In this document: piece after piece, positions 1 to 12,890 of the stretch
Layout of the letters: every line of letters begins with the position of its first letter
How positions within the stretch are numbered: the first letter of the stretch is position 1
From: Gnetum montanum
Lineage: Eukaryota; Streptophyta; Gnetopsida; Gnetales; Gnetaceae
Direction: 5' to 3'
Length of the DNA stretch: 64,000 nt
Assembly: GCA_015680685.1 (NCBI GenBank)
Contig: MNCI01005370.1
Coordinates: forward strand, 145,982 to 209,981
Position numbers and translations under genes: made by a program
The notes under the pieces: model-generated
The model's database searches: none
The model's input: only the letters and a program-made list of their open reading frames with translations
What the model was told of the DNA's origin: nothing

Positions 1-1500
1 TCATTTACCCATTGCCTTTGATACCCTCTTAGTCATCTAGATATATAAGACCTATGGAAATTCTTGCTTTTGATATATCCTTTGACCATGTTTCATTTTA
101 ATAATTTACATTTGCTAATTAACCTAGGTATGTCTCATACCTTAGTTTAATTACAAGGGTGGGGAAGAGATCAACAATTAATAAAGGATATGATAGTAGG
201 GTATAACCATCCTAGAAGCTGAGTGAAGATCAAATTAGGGAATGAGTTAGATGTAAGTAATGTATCTCAGATCCTTAAATCATAGGAAAGATTTAGACCT
301 TGAGGTAATAATACATTCTTACACCTAATTAAGTAGACCTTGTGAGGTGATGTTAGGCCCAAGTAATCTTAGGTAGGGCCTTCTTAATTAAGTTATATGT
401 GGACTCATATCCAATAATAAGAATTTATTATCAATAGAGTAATAAGCGTATGTGCATAATTAGCAAGTATATATTTGTACAATGAACAAGTTTAATTTTT
501 GTTTTATTATGATGAACATTAATCTTTTTCTTGTTCAATGTTTACATGTTTTTTAAATGTATTAAATTTTGGGATAGCTAAAAAAATATCTTGGAATTAA
601 TGTAGTATAGTTTTATTTTTTGTATAGTTTTTCATCTATTAATGTTTATTTTATTTTCACCTTTATGGCCAAGCACTAGCCAAAGACTGGTCAAGGGCTA
701 TGTTAAATCCCAAATTGGTTTAGCTTTTAAATAAGTATTTTTGTCAAATTATGCATTTCAATTGATTTTATTTTATATTCTATATTATTATAATGTGATT
801 ATAATTATATATTATATAAAAAAATTCGCAATTACACATCAAATTAAAAGAAGGAAGACATCCATCATCCATCCCATTGTAGCAATTTTTCATCTTCAAA
901 TCACCTAATTATGGTAGCCACATTTTCACCTTTGTTTCCTTGTCAAAAATAATGAAATTGACTTGGAATTTGTTGCCAATGAAAATTTTTTCATTAGCAT
1001 TATTATGTTTGTTTAGGAGAGGCTAAAAAAGATAAAGATTTTGTGTCTCGTGCCATAAGGAATTACCAATAGAGTGTTAGTTGTGGTACCGTGATGCAAT
1101 GTTGTGCATGTACAAGTTTGAAGAATTTAGCATAGAAGCATTAGTACTCTAGGAACTACAAAATAGAGAAATTATTGTTTTTGGGATTACCTCTGCAAGA
1201 GTGGCAGCCATGATTGGTAAATTTTGATACAGAAGAAGAAATTTTTGAGGGTCTCATGGATGTTGCTGGTATGGAGTTCTGCATAGTAGACACAGGGTTG
1301 GAACTTGTAGCTTTATAAGGCATCACCAACACTTTAGAGACTATTCTAGGTCCTCTAAGAGGGAGCTTTGAACATATTGTTAAACAAAGAGGAACCTAAG
1401 AACAAGGAGATTTCCACATCAAAATTACTTGCAAATAACACATTAACAATGGACAATGTTCATAACATGGTTCAAGATGATAGTGAAGGCCAGTGGTGTA
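1..1500. other. Unassigned A+T-rich DNA
   Basis: I see no supported gene, LTR boundary or RNA gene here. Frames on both strands are broken every few dozen codons. Near 1215-1370 the plus strand has a locally open stretch with protein-like composition, but I do not recognise it. It may be the upstream part of the ABCB-like fragment that follows. Confidence 0.5.
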
Positions 1501-1529
1501 GAAATAGGAGATTAGCAACAACAATCATG

Positions 1530-1890
1530 CCTAGAAAAATCATCTTTTTGTTTGCCATACTGTCCAACTTGAGAACCATTATTCTTACATACTTCACTTT
1601 GGCTGTTGCAAGTTTAGTAAACATAGTGGACACCTAAACGGTATTGAGGATAATGCACTAAAGTTATATCCTGTTAACTAATTTTTCAGCAAGTCTATCA
1701 AGGACAACATTTTTCTTAGTTACCATGGAGACAGCTTTGATGATATCATCTTTTCCACAATCTCTACAAATGCACATGACTTCATGACCAAAATACCAAA
1801 TGGTTATGATACCAAGGAGATTTGCACGACTACTAATGTGCATCTATTCTACAAGAAGAGAAAAATTAGAAATGACAATGCTTATTATTA
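1530..1890 (+). pseudogene. ABCB-type ABC transporter fragment (decayed nucleotide-binding domain)
   Basis: From 1683 one plus frame reads FFSKSIKDNIFL, then GDSFDDII, then NAHDFMTKIPNGYDTKE. This is the order and wording of the plant ABCB (MDR/P-glycoprotein) domain between the Q-loop (SIKDNI) and the ABC signature (NAHDFI..LP.GYDT). About 1540-1610, in another frame, SNLRTIILTYFTLAVAS resembles the YPSRP..IIL.DF.L.V.S strand just before Walker A. Walker A itself and the LSGGQ signature are missing, so an internal deletion and frameshifts have destroyed the gene. ABCB proteins are plasma-membrane exporters of auxin and other compounds; this piece cannot encode one. The family call rests on motif order seen by eye. 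Confidence 0.55.
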
Positions 1891-2548
1891 TGGATGCCAA
1901 ACTTGGTGGTTACACTAATTTTTATGGATTGGTATCATATGAATCTATTATTAAAATAATTATTTTTAACATTTTTGATGTATAAATAAGACATTTAACT
2001 TTGTAATCAGTGGTTGGCACCCAATGGGAACCTAGGAGGCACCCAAAGAGGCATTCAAAATTGATACCCAAGCAAACCCATGTCATGTTAACATTAATTT
2101 CCTTTGAAGAATTGTTAAGTGAGGATTCATGGAGCTTTGTGGTAACTATAGACCACTATAGTCCATTTTTGAATTGTCGAGGTTGCTGCACTATGGAAAC
2201 AACAAGGTAGAATCATAGATTAGGTGAAGCCTCTTTTGTAATCCTCATAATCTATGCTTGTATTTATGATTTTAATTTGATTTAATCATTAATTCTCACT
2301 CTTGAACTTAATATTAGAAGTTAGGATATTGATTTATGTTTTTGCTTATGAGTGATAGTCATAAGTATGGGATTTGATTGGATTCAATTCTAATCATTTA
2401 TTGTCTTATTAATATTTTAACTTTTGAACTGTTCCTCCACAGATATGACTCATGGATCAGTCACAAACAAGGTAAAAATTTATGTGATAAGATAATTAGT
2501 AAAGTAATCGAGTACCAAATTTTTCCTGGCTTGGCAATTACTTTGCCA
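1890..2548. other. Non-coding spacer left of element 1
   Basis: Short broken frames only. By position this may be internal DNA of element 1 (downstream of its protease), but no RT or antisense-ORF similarity is visible, so the element seems to be truncated here. Confidence 0.35.
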
Positions 2549-2616
2549 ATTTCAAGCCATGGCAGGCCATGTTATGGGATTGTCTTTTCTAGTTTAAGGC
2601 CATGGTGGGCCATGGT
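2549..2616. repeat. Two copies of the TAGTTTAAGGCC...GGCC hairpin motif
   Basis: Copies at about 2549-2572 and 2590-2616. The second reads agtttaaggccatggtggg and then ccatgg, so TGGCC-type arms pair across a short loop. They lie just downstream of the element 1 protease on the minus strand, the same place as the motif cluster at 46972-47206 in element 2. Confidence 0.6.
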
Positions 2617-3094
2617 CCTAGTTTGCAGGTCATTACTAAAGAAAAACCTCTATTTTTCAACAATTTTATATTATAAGGCTTTTTTGATGTTTATAACATG
2701 AGTAAAAGTAAAGAAAAAGAAAGCTTGTAATAAGTAAAAATGAAAATGAAAGTAGAAACTTATGCTATATGCATAAAGAGTAAAAAATAAAGTGCATAAA
2801 ATGGTATAACAAATTAAGAAAGAAAGCTTAACCTACATGGCTATCAGTACATCTAGTTATAGGAACATGGGATGAAAAAGGCTAATGTGAAATTCACTTG
2901 TGTAGATTCTTCCTAATCTTTGAAAGATTAGGGAATGAGTAAGGTCTACTTTACACAAGTTTGTATTCACCATCCCCTTCACTAATGATGTTAAAAGGGA
3001 GTTCATCCCATAATTCATCCCATTGCTTATTTTTATTATCATTGGATTTCTTGGGTTATTTTTCTCTCTTAGGTTGTTGAATTTCATGGCTAGG

Positions 3095-3560
3095 AGATTC
3101 TTCTTGAAACTTCAAATCCCTACTTTATGTTTACATTGTTGACAACTAGGGGAACTATGTTATCACCATGAATGATGAGTTTACCTCCCTCATAAGGAAG
3201 GTGAACTTCTTGATGGATGGGTGAGGATATGGCTTGTAATTGAGCCAACCAAGGTCTTTCTAAGATAAGATTGAACCTTGGTGTTTCCTCCACCACCAAG
3301 CAATTGGAAATCATGAGGAATTGCTCCCCTACCATGAACTATAAGAAGATGAACCACTTGGTAAAAACCTTGGATCTATTAAAAGACTTAAAGGTAGTTG
3401 TCAATGTAGGTTGTATTTTCTCATTTAAGCCCAAGAATTTAACAATGATGCATGGGATGACATTAGTTATAGCTCCATCATCAACATGTGCATGATGCAC
3501 TTTAAACTACCCTACACGTATGGTTATGAATAGAGGGGCCTTAGTTACTTCACCATTTGT
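3095..3560 (-). pseudogene. Element 1 aspartic protease domain (Ty3/gypsy)
   Basis: Retropepsin-like domain that would cleave the Gag-Pol polyprotein in virus-like particles. The minus strand carries VDDGAITNVIP (active-site D-D/T-G-A block, about 3455-3490), then LERPWLAQLQAISSPIHQ (the usual GRPWL...HQ block) and LPYEGGKLIIHGD before a stop near 3120. The same blocks occur in element 2 at 47600-47970, confirming the family. Frames are joined only with frameshifts. Upstream is gag; downstream the element lacks RT. An inactive relic. Confidence 0.75.
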
Positions 3561-4445
3561 GGATTAACCTTGATTTCACAATCACAAAATACTAGGGGTG
3601 TTAACTTCTTCTTCATTAATGATGTAGGGACTAACACTACATGGATGGCTTTCTCATTAGCAAGGATTTCTTCACTAATGAGGATGAAATTTGACATTTT
3701 GACTAACACCTCACGATGTGTGGTAGAAGTCATGACTAGGTCATAAAAGCTTAGAGTTTTATTCTTTTCCTTGAGGGATTACCTGACTTGGTCCATTATA
3801 TTGAGGAAGTTTTTATCATTGGCTATGGGCTTGTCACCTTGGTTGTACTTTCCTTCCTCCATGCATCCAAAAATGCATGCTTTGGTCCTAGGCTATGTTT
3901 GTTGGGGCTCTTCCTCATTGTTATGGTTATGGGTTTTAGTGTCATTGTGTGGGTGGTTATTTGAAGAGGACTAGGCAAGGGAGATCATGGATATAGTTGA
4001 AATGGGAGTGGGCTTTAGTACACCCACTTCCTTTTGTGCCTCTGTCTACTTCTCACCCTTGTTGTTGGGATTTTTCTTATGCTTCTTCATTTTCTTGGTT
4101 GAAGTTTTTTTATTGTTGGTCATTGGTTATGAGGAAGAGGTAGTAGCATTGGTCACCATAGGAGGTCGTTGTGTAGTTGTTTGGGCTATGGCTAGTTGGG
4201 TTGTGTTAGGCTGAGGCACCCTAATGAAAAAAGGATCCCTTAGATACATGTGATGGTACTCTTATGATGGAGGATCTTGAACTAGTGGAGGTTGAAGAAG
4301 TCCTTTCATCAACAAGGAGTACTCGAATCACGACTGGTTCTCTTGGGAATTTCCGATCATCATTAATGTTAAATGCTAATATAACATAAGGGCTATAATT
4401 AGTATTCATGTGATCCTTGTAGACCTGCTTTGACTAATTTTGTGA

Positions 4446-6200
4446 TCAAATTAGGTTGGGAGCATCTAAGACTAGCTCCCCCTTATCTATCATTCTCTGC
4501 AAATCATCCCTTAGCTTGAGGCAGAAGTTTGCATCATGACCAGGTAGCTGGTGATAATGGCAAAAGTTGTCTAACTTAAAGTAGTTAGGTATTTGAGGGT
4601 CATATTTTGTTCTTCTAGTGGGCTCTTTGGCTATTTCATAGAGTCTATCATGCTTCTCAAGGATCTTCAAACATCTATTTATATTGAATGCACCCACTTT
4701 TCAAAATTTGGTCTAATATATCTAATGATTTTAATGGTAGTGTAGTGTACTTGGATCTATTCTTTCTTTTGAAATTAGGTTTGGTTGTTGTCAATGAAGT
4801 GGCCCCAAAGGTTGATGGTTGGTTATTGTAGTCATTAGTAGGGGCCTTGGATGGGTTTTTCCTTGGCCCCTAGTTCAATATCTTTGTTTCTTTGGACACA
4901 GTTGCTATGGTCATATTGTTTTGTTTGTTTTTCTCTTTGTCTCTTCATGTATGTTGATTTTATATGCTATGTAGGCTAGATCATGACTGGCCTCCACAAC
5001 ATCCTCTATTTGTTTAGTTTGAGAAAGTGCCTAGCTGAGGAACCATGAGTCAAGGTAGTAGAGCTTGGACTTCATGAAGTCATTAATTTCTCCCCTAAAT
5101 ATGGACAATAGGTCAAGTTCAACTATAGGCTTTGATATTTCATTCAACTGTCCATTCCATCATTGGATGAACTTCTACATGAGTTCTAGGGATCCCTACT
5201 TGACCTTCATAAGTTGGTCAAGCATTGTATCAAGCTTCAAGTTATACTTGAAGTGAGTAACAAACTAGGCTATCTAAAGAGAATATGGATTCCCTAGGCA
5301 ATGCATAGTAGCAATCAGGTGCTTTTCTAGTCAAATACATGGGAAAAATTCTCATGATAGTATGAGGCCATCGTTGTAAAAGTAAGCATTTAGATTGAAA
5401 GGCAATAGCGTGAGCATTAGGATTAACTTCTTTGTTATATTTTCTAAATTGAGAAATAGGGACACCAATATGAAGTATTATGGGTGGTATCATAAGATTG
5501 ATAGGATCACCTTGGTAGAGGTTCATAAACTTAATTTTTTTTGAAGTAGAGGCTTTAGGCCTCTTCAATTCCTTCGTTAGGTCCTAGATCATGTGGAAGG
5601 CTTGATCCAAGACCTATGGTGGTCTTGTCAGCTATGAGCTTTGCACATGTGATTGTGCTATATATTGTAAGGCTTGCAGCCTCACTATGGTTTGCAAGAA
5701 AGAAGGGAATGGTTCTGTTGTGGTTGTAGCTTGTGTGCCAAACAAGCAAAAGGATGTTTGTGCTAGTACCTAAGGCACAAATAGGATAAATGGGGCATGT
5801 GACCCTAAGTTTCTTGGGATCCCATGGTGGGTTCCACGTGGATAGTTAATAGATTTTTGGTCATAAAAACCACCATCGATGGTTGTACAGATCAAGATTG
5901 TATAGAAACCGACATAGATGTGTTATAGGTTGTTGGCTGACATTGATTAAGTTGAATGTATGGATATGATTGGTATGGAACTAGTCATGGTAGGAGAGGA
6001 AGATGGTGGCACAATGCCAATGGAGAAAAAAAAAGTGTTAGAGGAAGGCATTGTGACCTTGGGGAATGTTTGTTGGAACAATCCTCCTAGGATGTTCTTG
6101 ATCTCAAATTCCATCCTAAATTCATCCTCCTACTCTTGTTATTCTTCTAAGCTATTCTTGTCTTCTTCTTCTTCCATCACAATTAGTTGAGCCAAGATGT
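4446..6200 (-). pseudogene. Element 1 gag remnant
   Basis: Structural capsid/nucleocapsid protein of a Ty3/gypsy element. The minus strand shows the retrotransposon gag core NPNAHAIAF...CLLLQRWPHTIM and LPRESIFSLDSLV at 5242-5568. Next comes LDQLMKVK-type text, and at 4446-4697 a knuckle-like block CHYHQLPGHDANFC followed by LRDDLQRMIDKGELVL. The same core is in element 2 gag (49530-49745), so the two are relatives. Many in-frame stops and frameshifts. The N-terminal limit is uncertain; I place it near 6200 because homologous text thins out there. Confidence 0.75.
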
Positions 6201-6726
6201 TGGCATAGATATTGGTTAGAGGTATTTGGTCATATGGGGAAGGGACATACTCTTTCCCATCTCAATGTATGTGCTCAAACTTCCTTTTTGCCTCTACAGC
6301 CACACATGGAATCGTGAGGGTAACCTACATTTTGGTGCAAATGTGGTAATGATGATTTTATGATCATAAAGTTAGAAATTTTCCCTCTAACCCTCAATGA
6401 TCTTCTACACTCAATGATAGTAGGATCTTTGAGGTCATAGACCCTCATGGCTTATTGGTTAGGATGTTGGTCAATGAGGGTGAAGAGAAACTTGGTAGAT
6501 TACTATAAAGATGTGTCTATTTTATCAAAAATGGCTCGAAATAGGCATAAATGGTAAATAAAAAGTCAATTCCAATGAATTGAATTCAAAAATGTTTAAA
6601 ATGAAGCAAAAATAGCTAAAAATAAAACACTTATTATAATTAGTAAGTGGGAGGTAAGGGGGGTATACCAAAAATGATAAGCTAGGAAAGTTGGTATTTA
6701 GCCTCACCTACGTTAGCCTCCCAACT

Positions 6727-7005
6727 GCCTCTATGCTAGGTATGGTAGGGGGGAAAGAAGGAGGGTGAGATAATGGGAATCTCACACCTTTTAATCCAAC
6801 ATTGATTGAGAGGAAAAGTCCTAAAACCAAAATGGTAAGTTGGTAACAAGCATCACCAACACTAGTCCACTAATTACCTCTACACTAGGTATGGCAAGGA
6901 GGGTAGGGGGGAAGAAGGAGGGTGAGATGATGGGAATCTCACACCTTCTAATCCAACATTGATGAGGGGAAATGTCTAAAACCAAAATGAAAATTTGGTG
7001 TTTTT
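6727..7005. repeat. Direct repeat in element 1 5' leader (two units, about 150 bp)
   Basis: Unit 1 starts at cctctatgctaggtatgg (6728) and unit 2 at cctctacactaggtatgg (6877). Both continue through ggagggtgagat.atggga, atctcacacctt.taatcc and aaaaccaaaatg. Unit 2 has about 12 extra bases after the start. The repeat lies between gag and the primer-binding site, that is, in the 5' untranslated leader. Confidence 0.7.
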
Positions 7006-7531
7006 CCACTAAAATTAGTTGTAGCAGGATACTAATTTTCTTAGCTTGGAAAGATGCCCAAGAAGAGGGTGGGGGGGGGAACCAACTTTTAGAAGTTTGA
7101 TGGTTTTCGAAAGGGTTTCACCATCTAGTTTGGAAGTTGAAAAAATATTGGCAGCAATAAAAAATAATAAAAGAGGTAAATATATCAACATTGGATTTGG
7201 GTTGAAGAATTCATAGTAAGTGCTATGAAAAATCCATCATCTAACCACCTGCAACTTCTATGCTAAAGCATCGATGCAAGGGGGAATGGGCAATTCTGAT
7301 CTTTTGAAGAATTTAGTAGGATGCTAATGTTGGCCTTGAAATTCATAGCAACTATTGTGAAAATTTTGAAACCCAAACACCTACAACTTGTATGTTGGGC
7401 TTTGGTTGCAAGGAGGATGGGTTACAATGTTGTTTTATGTAAAAATTCAAAGGTTTTGAAGTAGTAAGTTGTAAATTCCATGATAACTTTGGAAATGATG
7501 GTCATAAGATTGGATGTAGAAATCAAGTGAA

Positions 7532-7550
7532 GACCCTCCTTCTAGCACCA
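7532..7550 (-). other. Element 1 primer-binding site candidate
   Basis: Minus-strand TGGTGCTAGAAGGAGGGT a few bases downstream of the LTR end. The same 17-18 base word follows the LTRs of elements 2 and 5, and in altered form that of element 7. I cannot assign the primer tRNA from memory. Confidence 0.6.
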
Positions 7551-7557
7551 AGAAAAT

Positions 7558-9079
7558 TGTTGTGACCAGAAAAATTGATCCGTAGAAAGACTAATGGATC
7601 CAATACAGTAGTCTTCAACCCATGAATCCCTAGGGCCTTTTGAAAAAATGGGATTTGAGGTGCCTTAGCTAGTTTGACAAATCAACCAAGGACTTATGCA
7701 ATGAAAAATGGGGTAATTAAAATATAATTCTAAAATTGATAACAAATCTAAATAATGCAGTTCAAAATAAACGAATATATTTTCCACACAAAACCTAGAA
7801 CTTAAAACTTTATTGAGAAATAAAAAGAATAAGTTAGAGAAATGTGTAAAAATGGTACCTAAGTGTGTAGTAAGGGTGTTCACTTGGATGGGAGTTTAAG
7901 GTCTATTGAACTCAATGCAATCAACTCCATAAGCCAGATGTCCTACCACTCCTAATGCTATCAAAGCTCTAATGCTACTACTCTAGATCTGCAATGTTGG
8001 CTATGATGGGGATTTAAAAGTGTAAAGAATCCAAGCTGCCCAAGTGCTCTATAGTGGGAGTTGGAAATCCTAGGAGTGTAGCATGGAGTGCAAAAATTTA
8101 TAAATCCCAAAGGGGATTACAAGGTCACATGGTTTCCATGCTGGTATAAAGAGAATACAAGTGTGGAAACTTGCAAGAACTCTTAAGTTCTTGAGAATTC
8201 CAAGTGTAGAACTATAAACAAATGGCTACATTGTGTAACCAATGTGAATAGTATAGGATTGGAAAAAATATGTGGAACCTTGAGAAAAATTGCTAAACCA
8301 TGCCAAAAAATTATTGAACTTGTAAATGGTGTTTGAGAATACTTTTAATAGGTTTTGGACCATGAATGGGGTTGCAAAATGGCTATGATTGGGCTATAAT
8401 TTGGCTGTATAATGGTTGCAAATTGGCTACCAAATTGCTGCAAATTTTTTCTTCGTACATGTAAGATGGGTGCCCAAATTTGGGTGGTTACCATACATAG
8501 TAAGTTCCTTCTAGCATGGCCATTCTATTTACTATAAATAATAATGAGGCACAAATTCTATGCTAAAGATAGATCTTCCATGTTGAGCCTTCTTCCATCC
8601 TTTCTGAAGTGGTTGATCAACATTGGGATGCATGGAGTCATGAAATTTGGCTCTTGTGGCTTTCACACTAGGGGCATGTAGTTTCCATGCTTGGGGAAAA
8701 AAATTCCAAGCTAAGAGGAAACCCCCCACTTCTACATGCTGGGGGTAGGTGCGATTTACCCTCTTGCAAGTATTTTCAATGTAGAAAAATGTCATCATTC
8801 ATAAAACCCATCAAATTATCATTTTTGACATTCCAAAAGGCAATTCTAACCCCCCCTCTCCCCAAGCCCGAATATAGATACTATGTGACTTTTTTCACTC
8901 ATGGAAAGAGGCTTTGACTACTTATGAGGCATTTTTCAGCCCCAAAGTATGGAATATGTGAGATTTCCCTTCATGTGTTATAATCTTCACATGTATAATG
9001 AATTTTTTACTTGGATTTCATGAGGTTAAAGCTACAGGATGAAAATTGGCTATATCATACAAATTTTTGTGGTGTTTCA
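7558..9079 (-). mobile_element. Element 1 5' LTR
   Basis: In plus coordinates the LTR runs from tgttgtgacc (7558) to gtggtgtttca (9079), giving TG...CA ends. It is followed on the left by the PBS and on the right by unrelated sequence. The part from about 8500 matches 33230-33778, which ends in the equivalent tttca next to a polypurine tract. It contains several tccatgctagg-like words. The matching 3' LTR is not in the window. Confidence 0.65.
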
Positions 9080-9085
9080 ATAGGA

Positions 9086-12000
9086 TGTCACATTTGCAAT
9101 AGCTAAAGATGATGGTACTATATCTATTATATATTGTTATAGAAGATGCCTCATCTATCTGGAAAGATCCATCTAGTTATCTTCTAGATTAATAGCTATT
9201 ATTTATGTTAGTGCTAATGGCTAAGAATTAGATGACACTTGAGTCTCTATAGTACCTCTACTCTTATGTACATTTGATTCCCATCTACTTAACATCTATA
9301 ATTCTTAAAACCAAAATAGGTACCACAAAAAATCCTATATCATCAAAGTATCCTAGTTTAATCACCAAAGCTAAGCTTATATGGGAAGTGTAAGTTAATG
9401 TAACATTGGAAGGAATATAACATATATCAAAATGAATTGAAATAACACAATGGAAGATAAAAAATCATACTGTCAAACTCTTTCATAAAAGCAGAACATT
9501 CTGGACACATTAGCTATCAATACTAATATGTATGTATGTGTATATATATAATGTAAACACCAACAAATCTACATCACATTATCATAATCATTCATCAAGA
9601 AGGAACTATCTCTAACTATTCATGCTATTAAACTAAAAGATAAGTGCAAGCAAGCATGCACACACACACAGATACATCATATAATTAACACATCTATAGC
9701 TTAAGAGCTATCTAGGCTAACTCTACTAGCAAATAGATCCATCTCTCTATCAAAAGGACATATAAAAATATACATGAAAAAGGGAGCCAAGTCTCCATTA
9801 CCTTTCTTAGTCTTGCTAGTCTCCAATGCTTTTAACTACATCATGTGCATAAAATGAGCATTAATACAAGACTAAGTAGTAGCCTTTACACATCTCCTAT
9901 AGATGGAAGTCAACTATTGTACTATAGAAGAGATTCGATATAATATGAGCAACCTACAATAAGGTTACTAATCATTAATGCATAATATCATACATACATA
10001 CACACAAAATACCAATAAGAAATATCAATCATATGAAACCATGATATCATTTAACTTGACTCTACTAACCATCAAGCAATCTTATCACTCAAACTTACTA
10101 AGAAAATCATACTGATGCTCATACTAATCAAGCATAGCATCAATAAAATCTACCAATCAAGTCTACTATACAAGACCCCAGTGCATTACCCAATAAAACA
10201 TACCTACAAACAAAATCTAATCATGGGAAATTGTGTTCCAGGTGAACATGGTTCTACAATGCTAAATCTTACCATTATTATGGTATTTGACACATGTACT
10301 ACTGGTGTTATTGCCTAATACCTCAAGTAGCCCCAAGTCACTAACCATCTAGAGTATCAATATGGGCATGTACCCACTCTTTTGAATCATATACTAGCCA
10401 AAGGAACCATCCTATGCTCTCCTACTGTTAAGATGAGGCATAAGATAAGAGCCTCACTAATGCATCTCAATAGCGGTTATCCCAACTCCTCTAAGATACC
10501 TTACCATAAACTGCTCCATATCCTTATGTTACCTTAAAGCATCTTATAGTCACAACTCATTAATGTTTTCAACTTATTCCTCCTTAGTCATCCTAATACC
10601 AATAATAATCTAGCCTAATTCATAAGCCCACTTGACTAAGTTGAGCTCATGTGAATACAAAATCTTTAACCATATAATACCATGAGCTCACAAGCATGAT
10701 TAACATGAAGGATTCACATATAGGACCACAACAACTAGATTAGCTTAATATCCTCTTCTCAATCTAACTTAAAGCCTCTAAGTGTTATACCATGACCCAT
10801 GTATTCAATGATACTTATTATGGTTTTCTTCCCAATCACAATCATGGCATAGTTCATATTATAGCCTTTTACACTATGCATGACCAAATTATGACTCCCA
10901 ATGAGGTTGAAGCCTCTATCATGAACCTGCCATGTATCAAATGTAGCTCATCTTAGGCATAAAATAGAGATAAAAATATTAATAGAAACTCACTACTCTC
11001 TTAATGGGTCTTTTCTAAAATCAGTATCTTCCATACAAGCCACCACAAAAACCTAATCATGCATGTTTTGTGACATGGAAAATTACAAAAATCATACTAC
11101 AACATCGACATGGTATGATTTAGACCTATGTTACACTATATGTTCCTAGTGTAAATCTACCATGATGGTTCTATGGCACATAAATTTAGTAAAAATCCTT
11201 ACCATGAGGATATTGCAACAACATTATCAAGTTTTGACCCTAGTTCAACTTGCGGCTATATGGATTTCAAGAAAACATTAGAAAAATGATCCAAAATATA
11301 TATCATAATCAACTTAATCTCATCTTAAACACCTAACATCATTACAAATAATTGTATATCCCTTAGAACATCATTGAAGATCTACAATCTAGCCTATGTA
11401 GCTCCATAAGCCTTCCAGGCAATCTTAGATAGCCATAAATGTAATTCATTAATGAGAAAAAATTATGGTGATAGAACATTCAAATATTGATATCAAATCC
11501 TATACTCACATTTTCACCTAATAGGCCCATCACATAATGTCCATGACCATGCACACTAACCCAAAATTGAAAAATAAGAAAATAGTAAAGGCTATCCATT
11601 GACTTGGATAAACTCATAAAAACTAGAGAATAGTCTTAGAAACCATCAAAATTCTCAAAAATCCATCATAGACTTACTAACACATGAACTAAGACTTCTA
11701 AATCATATCTTACTTGAGACTAGCTTTCCAACATTCCAAGAATTGTTAAAATCAATCAAGATTTGGAGAAGAATGGGAGAGAAGAAGATGCATCAAAACT
11801 GAGGGGAGAAGAATGTTCAAAAGAACAAAGGAAAATGATGTTATATGTTTTATTTTATAAATAAAATATAATTAAAATTTATTTTATTTTCTATATAGGA
11901 ATTTTATAGGTCCCTTATATTTTTCCCACATTCCAATTAATACCATGAGAACCACATCTCATAACAAATACATGAAACATCCAAATGAAATTTTGATTAA

Positions 12001-12373
12001 TCCCTAAATCATCATATCATACTTATAGCATATTCATGTTATCAAATAATCATAATAGAAAATTTCAATCATAACTATAAGTCTAAAATGTATATCATTC
12101 CTAATCAATCTTGAACATCATAAGCATCATAGAGCAAATATACGTACCCATCAAGTACTTAGTCTTGTCTCATAATAATCATATCCTATTAGTCACAACA
12201 CGTAGGTAACACATCCAATAAGATTAGTGTACATAATCATGGAAATCACATATTCATAAACACATGGTTGTAAGATCTTACAAAATATATCATAAAATAT
12301 CACAACTAACCATGCATACTCATAAGTCCAATCATATCTAACCACACATAAAAGCAAACATAATGTAATACCA
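9086..12373 (-). other. A+T-rich non-coding block, possible solo LTR
   Basis: No coding frame worth reporting. It starts with tgtcac next to the element 1 LTR and ends with aataccca-like text (ccaat 12371-12373) just before the element 6 RNase H fragment. On the minus strand near 11899-11914 there is a TATAAA-like box, followed about 100 bases later by a pyrimidine-rich leader, as in many LTRs. No clear target-site duplication, so the solo-LTR reading is weak. Small simple repeats: tatg/tatata at about 9528-9552 and (ca)n at about 9657-9671. Confidence 0.3.
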
Positions 12374-12890
12374 TGAGGTCCTATGATGATAGATTACATG
12401 ATGGATCATTCAAAGATTTGAAAGAAAAGATTTGTAGTGCTTTAATTTATGCAATTCTAAACTTTTATAAGATTGTTACAATGGATGTGGATGTAATTAA
12501 ACTTGTTATTGGTGGTATGCTTCCACAAAAATATAAGCTTATTACATTCTTTTCTAAAAAAATGAATAAGCCTTTACAAAAGTATAATGTATGCACAAAA
12601 TATTTTTATGCTATACTTCAAATAATCAAACATTAAAGACATTATTTATTGGGACAAAATCCTTTTTTACTAATCATAAATAACTTCAATTTTTGAATTC
12701 TAAATAAAAACTAAGTGCTAAAGATATTAAGTGGATTGAGAAACCTTATTATGAAAGCATAGAAGTTGCAAATCCAGTGTTATGGTAGACACCTTGTCCA
12801 AAGTTTATGTTACTTATGCTAAGCTAAATGGTTTTAACCCTTTTACTTATTTTTATGTTAATAATATTGACTTTAAATATGTATGGAAAT
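12373..12890 (+). pseudogene. Element 6 RNase H fragment (Ty3/gypsy, plus strand)
   Basis: The plus frame reads SFKDLKEKICSALI, then KLITFFSKKMN, YFYAILQIIKH and, after a stop, HYLLGQ. This is the standard Ty3/gypsy RNase H/tether series (F.DLKEK.CSAPI, PIAFFSKKL, EFYAI..ALKHWRHYLLG). RNase H removes RNA from the RNA-DNA hybrid during reverse transcription. The frame ends at 12890, where the element 5 LTR begins. The integrase of a plus-strand Ty3/gypsy element resumes at 28708. RT should lie upstream but is absent, so this half is truncated at its left as well. Confidence 0.7.

Noticed and set aside
9086-12373. A clear solo LTR with target-site duplication
   Set aside because: Ends could be read as TG...CA, but the flanks (tagga / tgagg) do not match well, so only a low-confidence note was kept.
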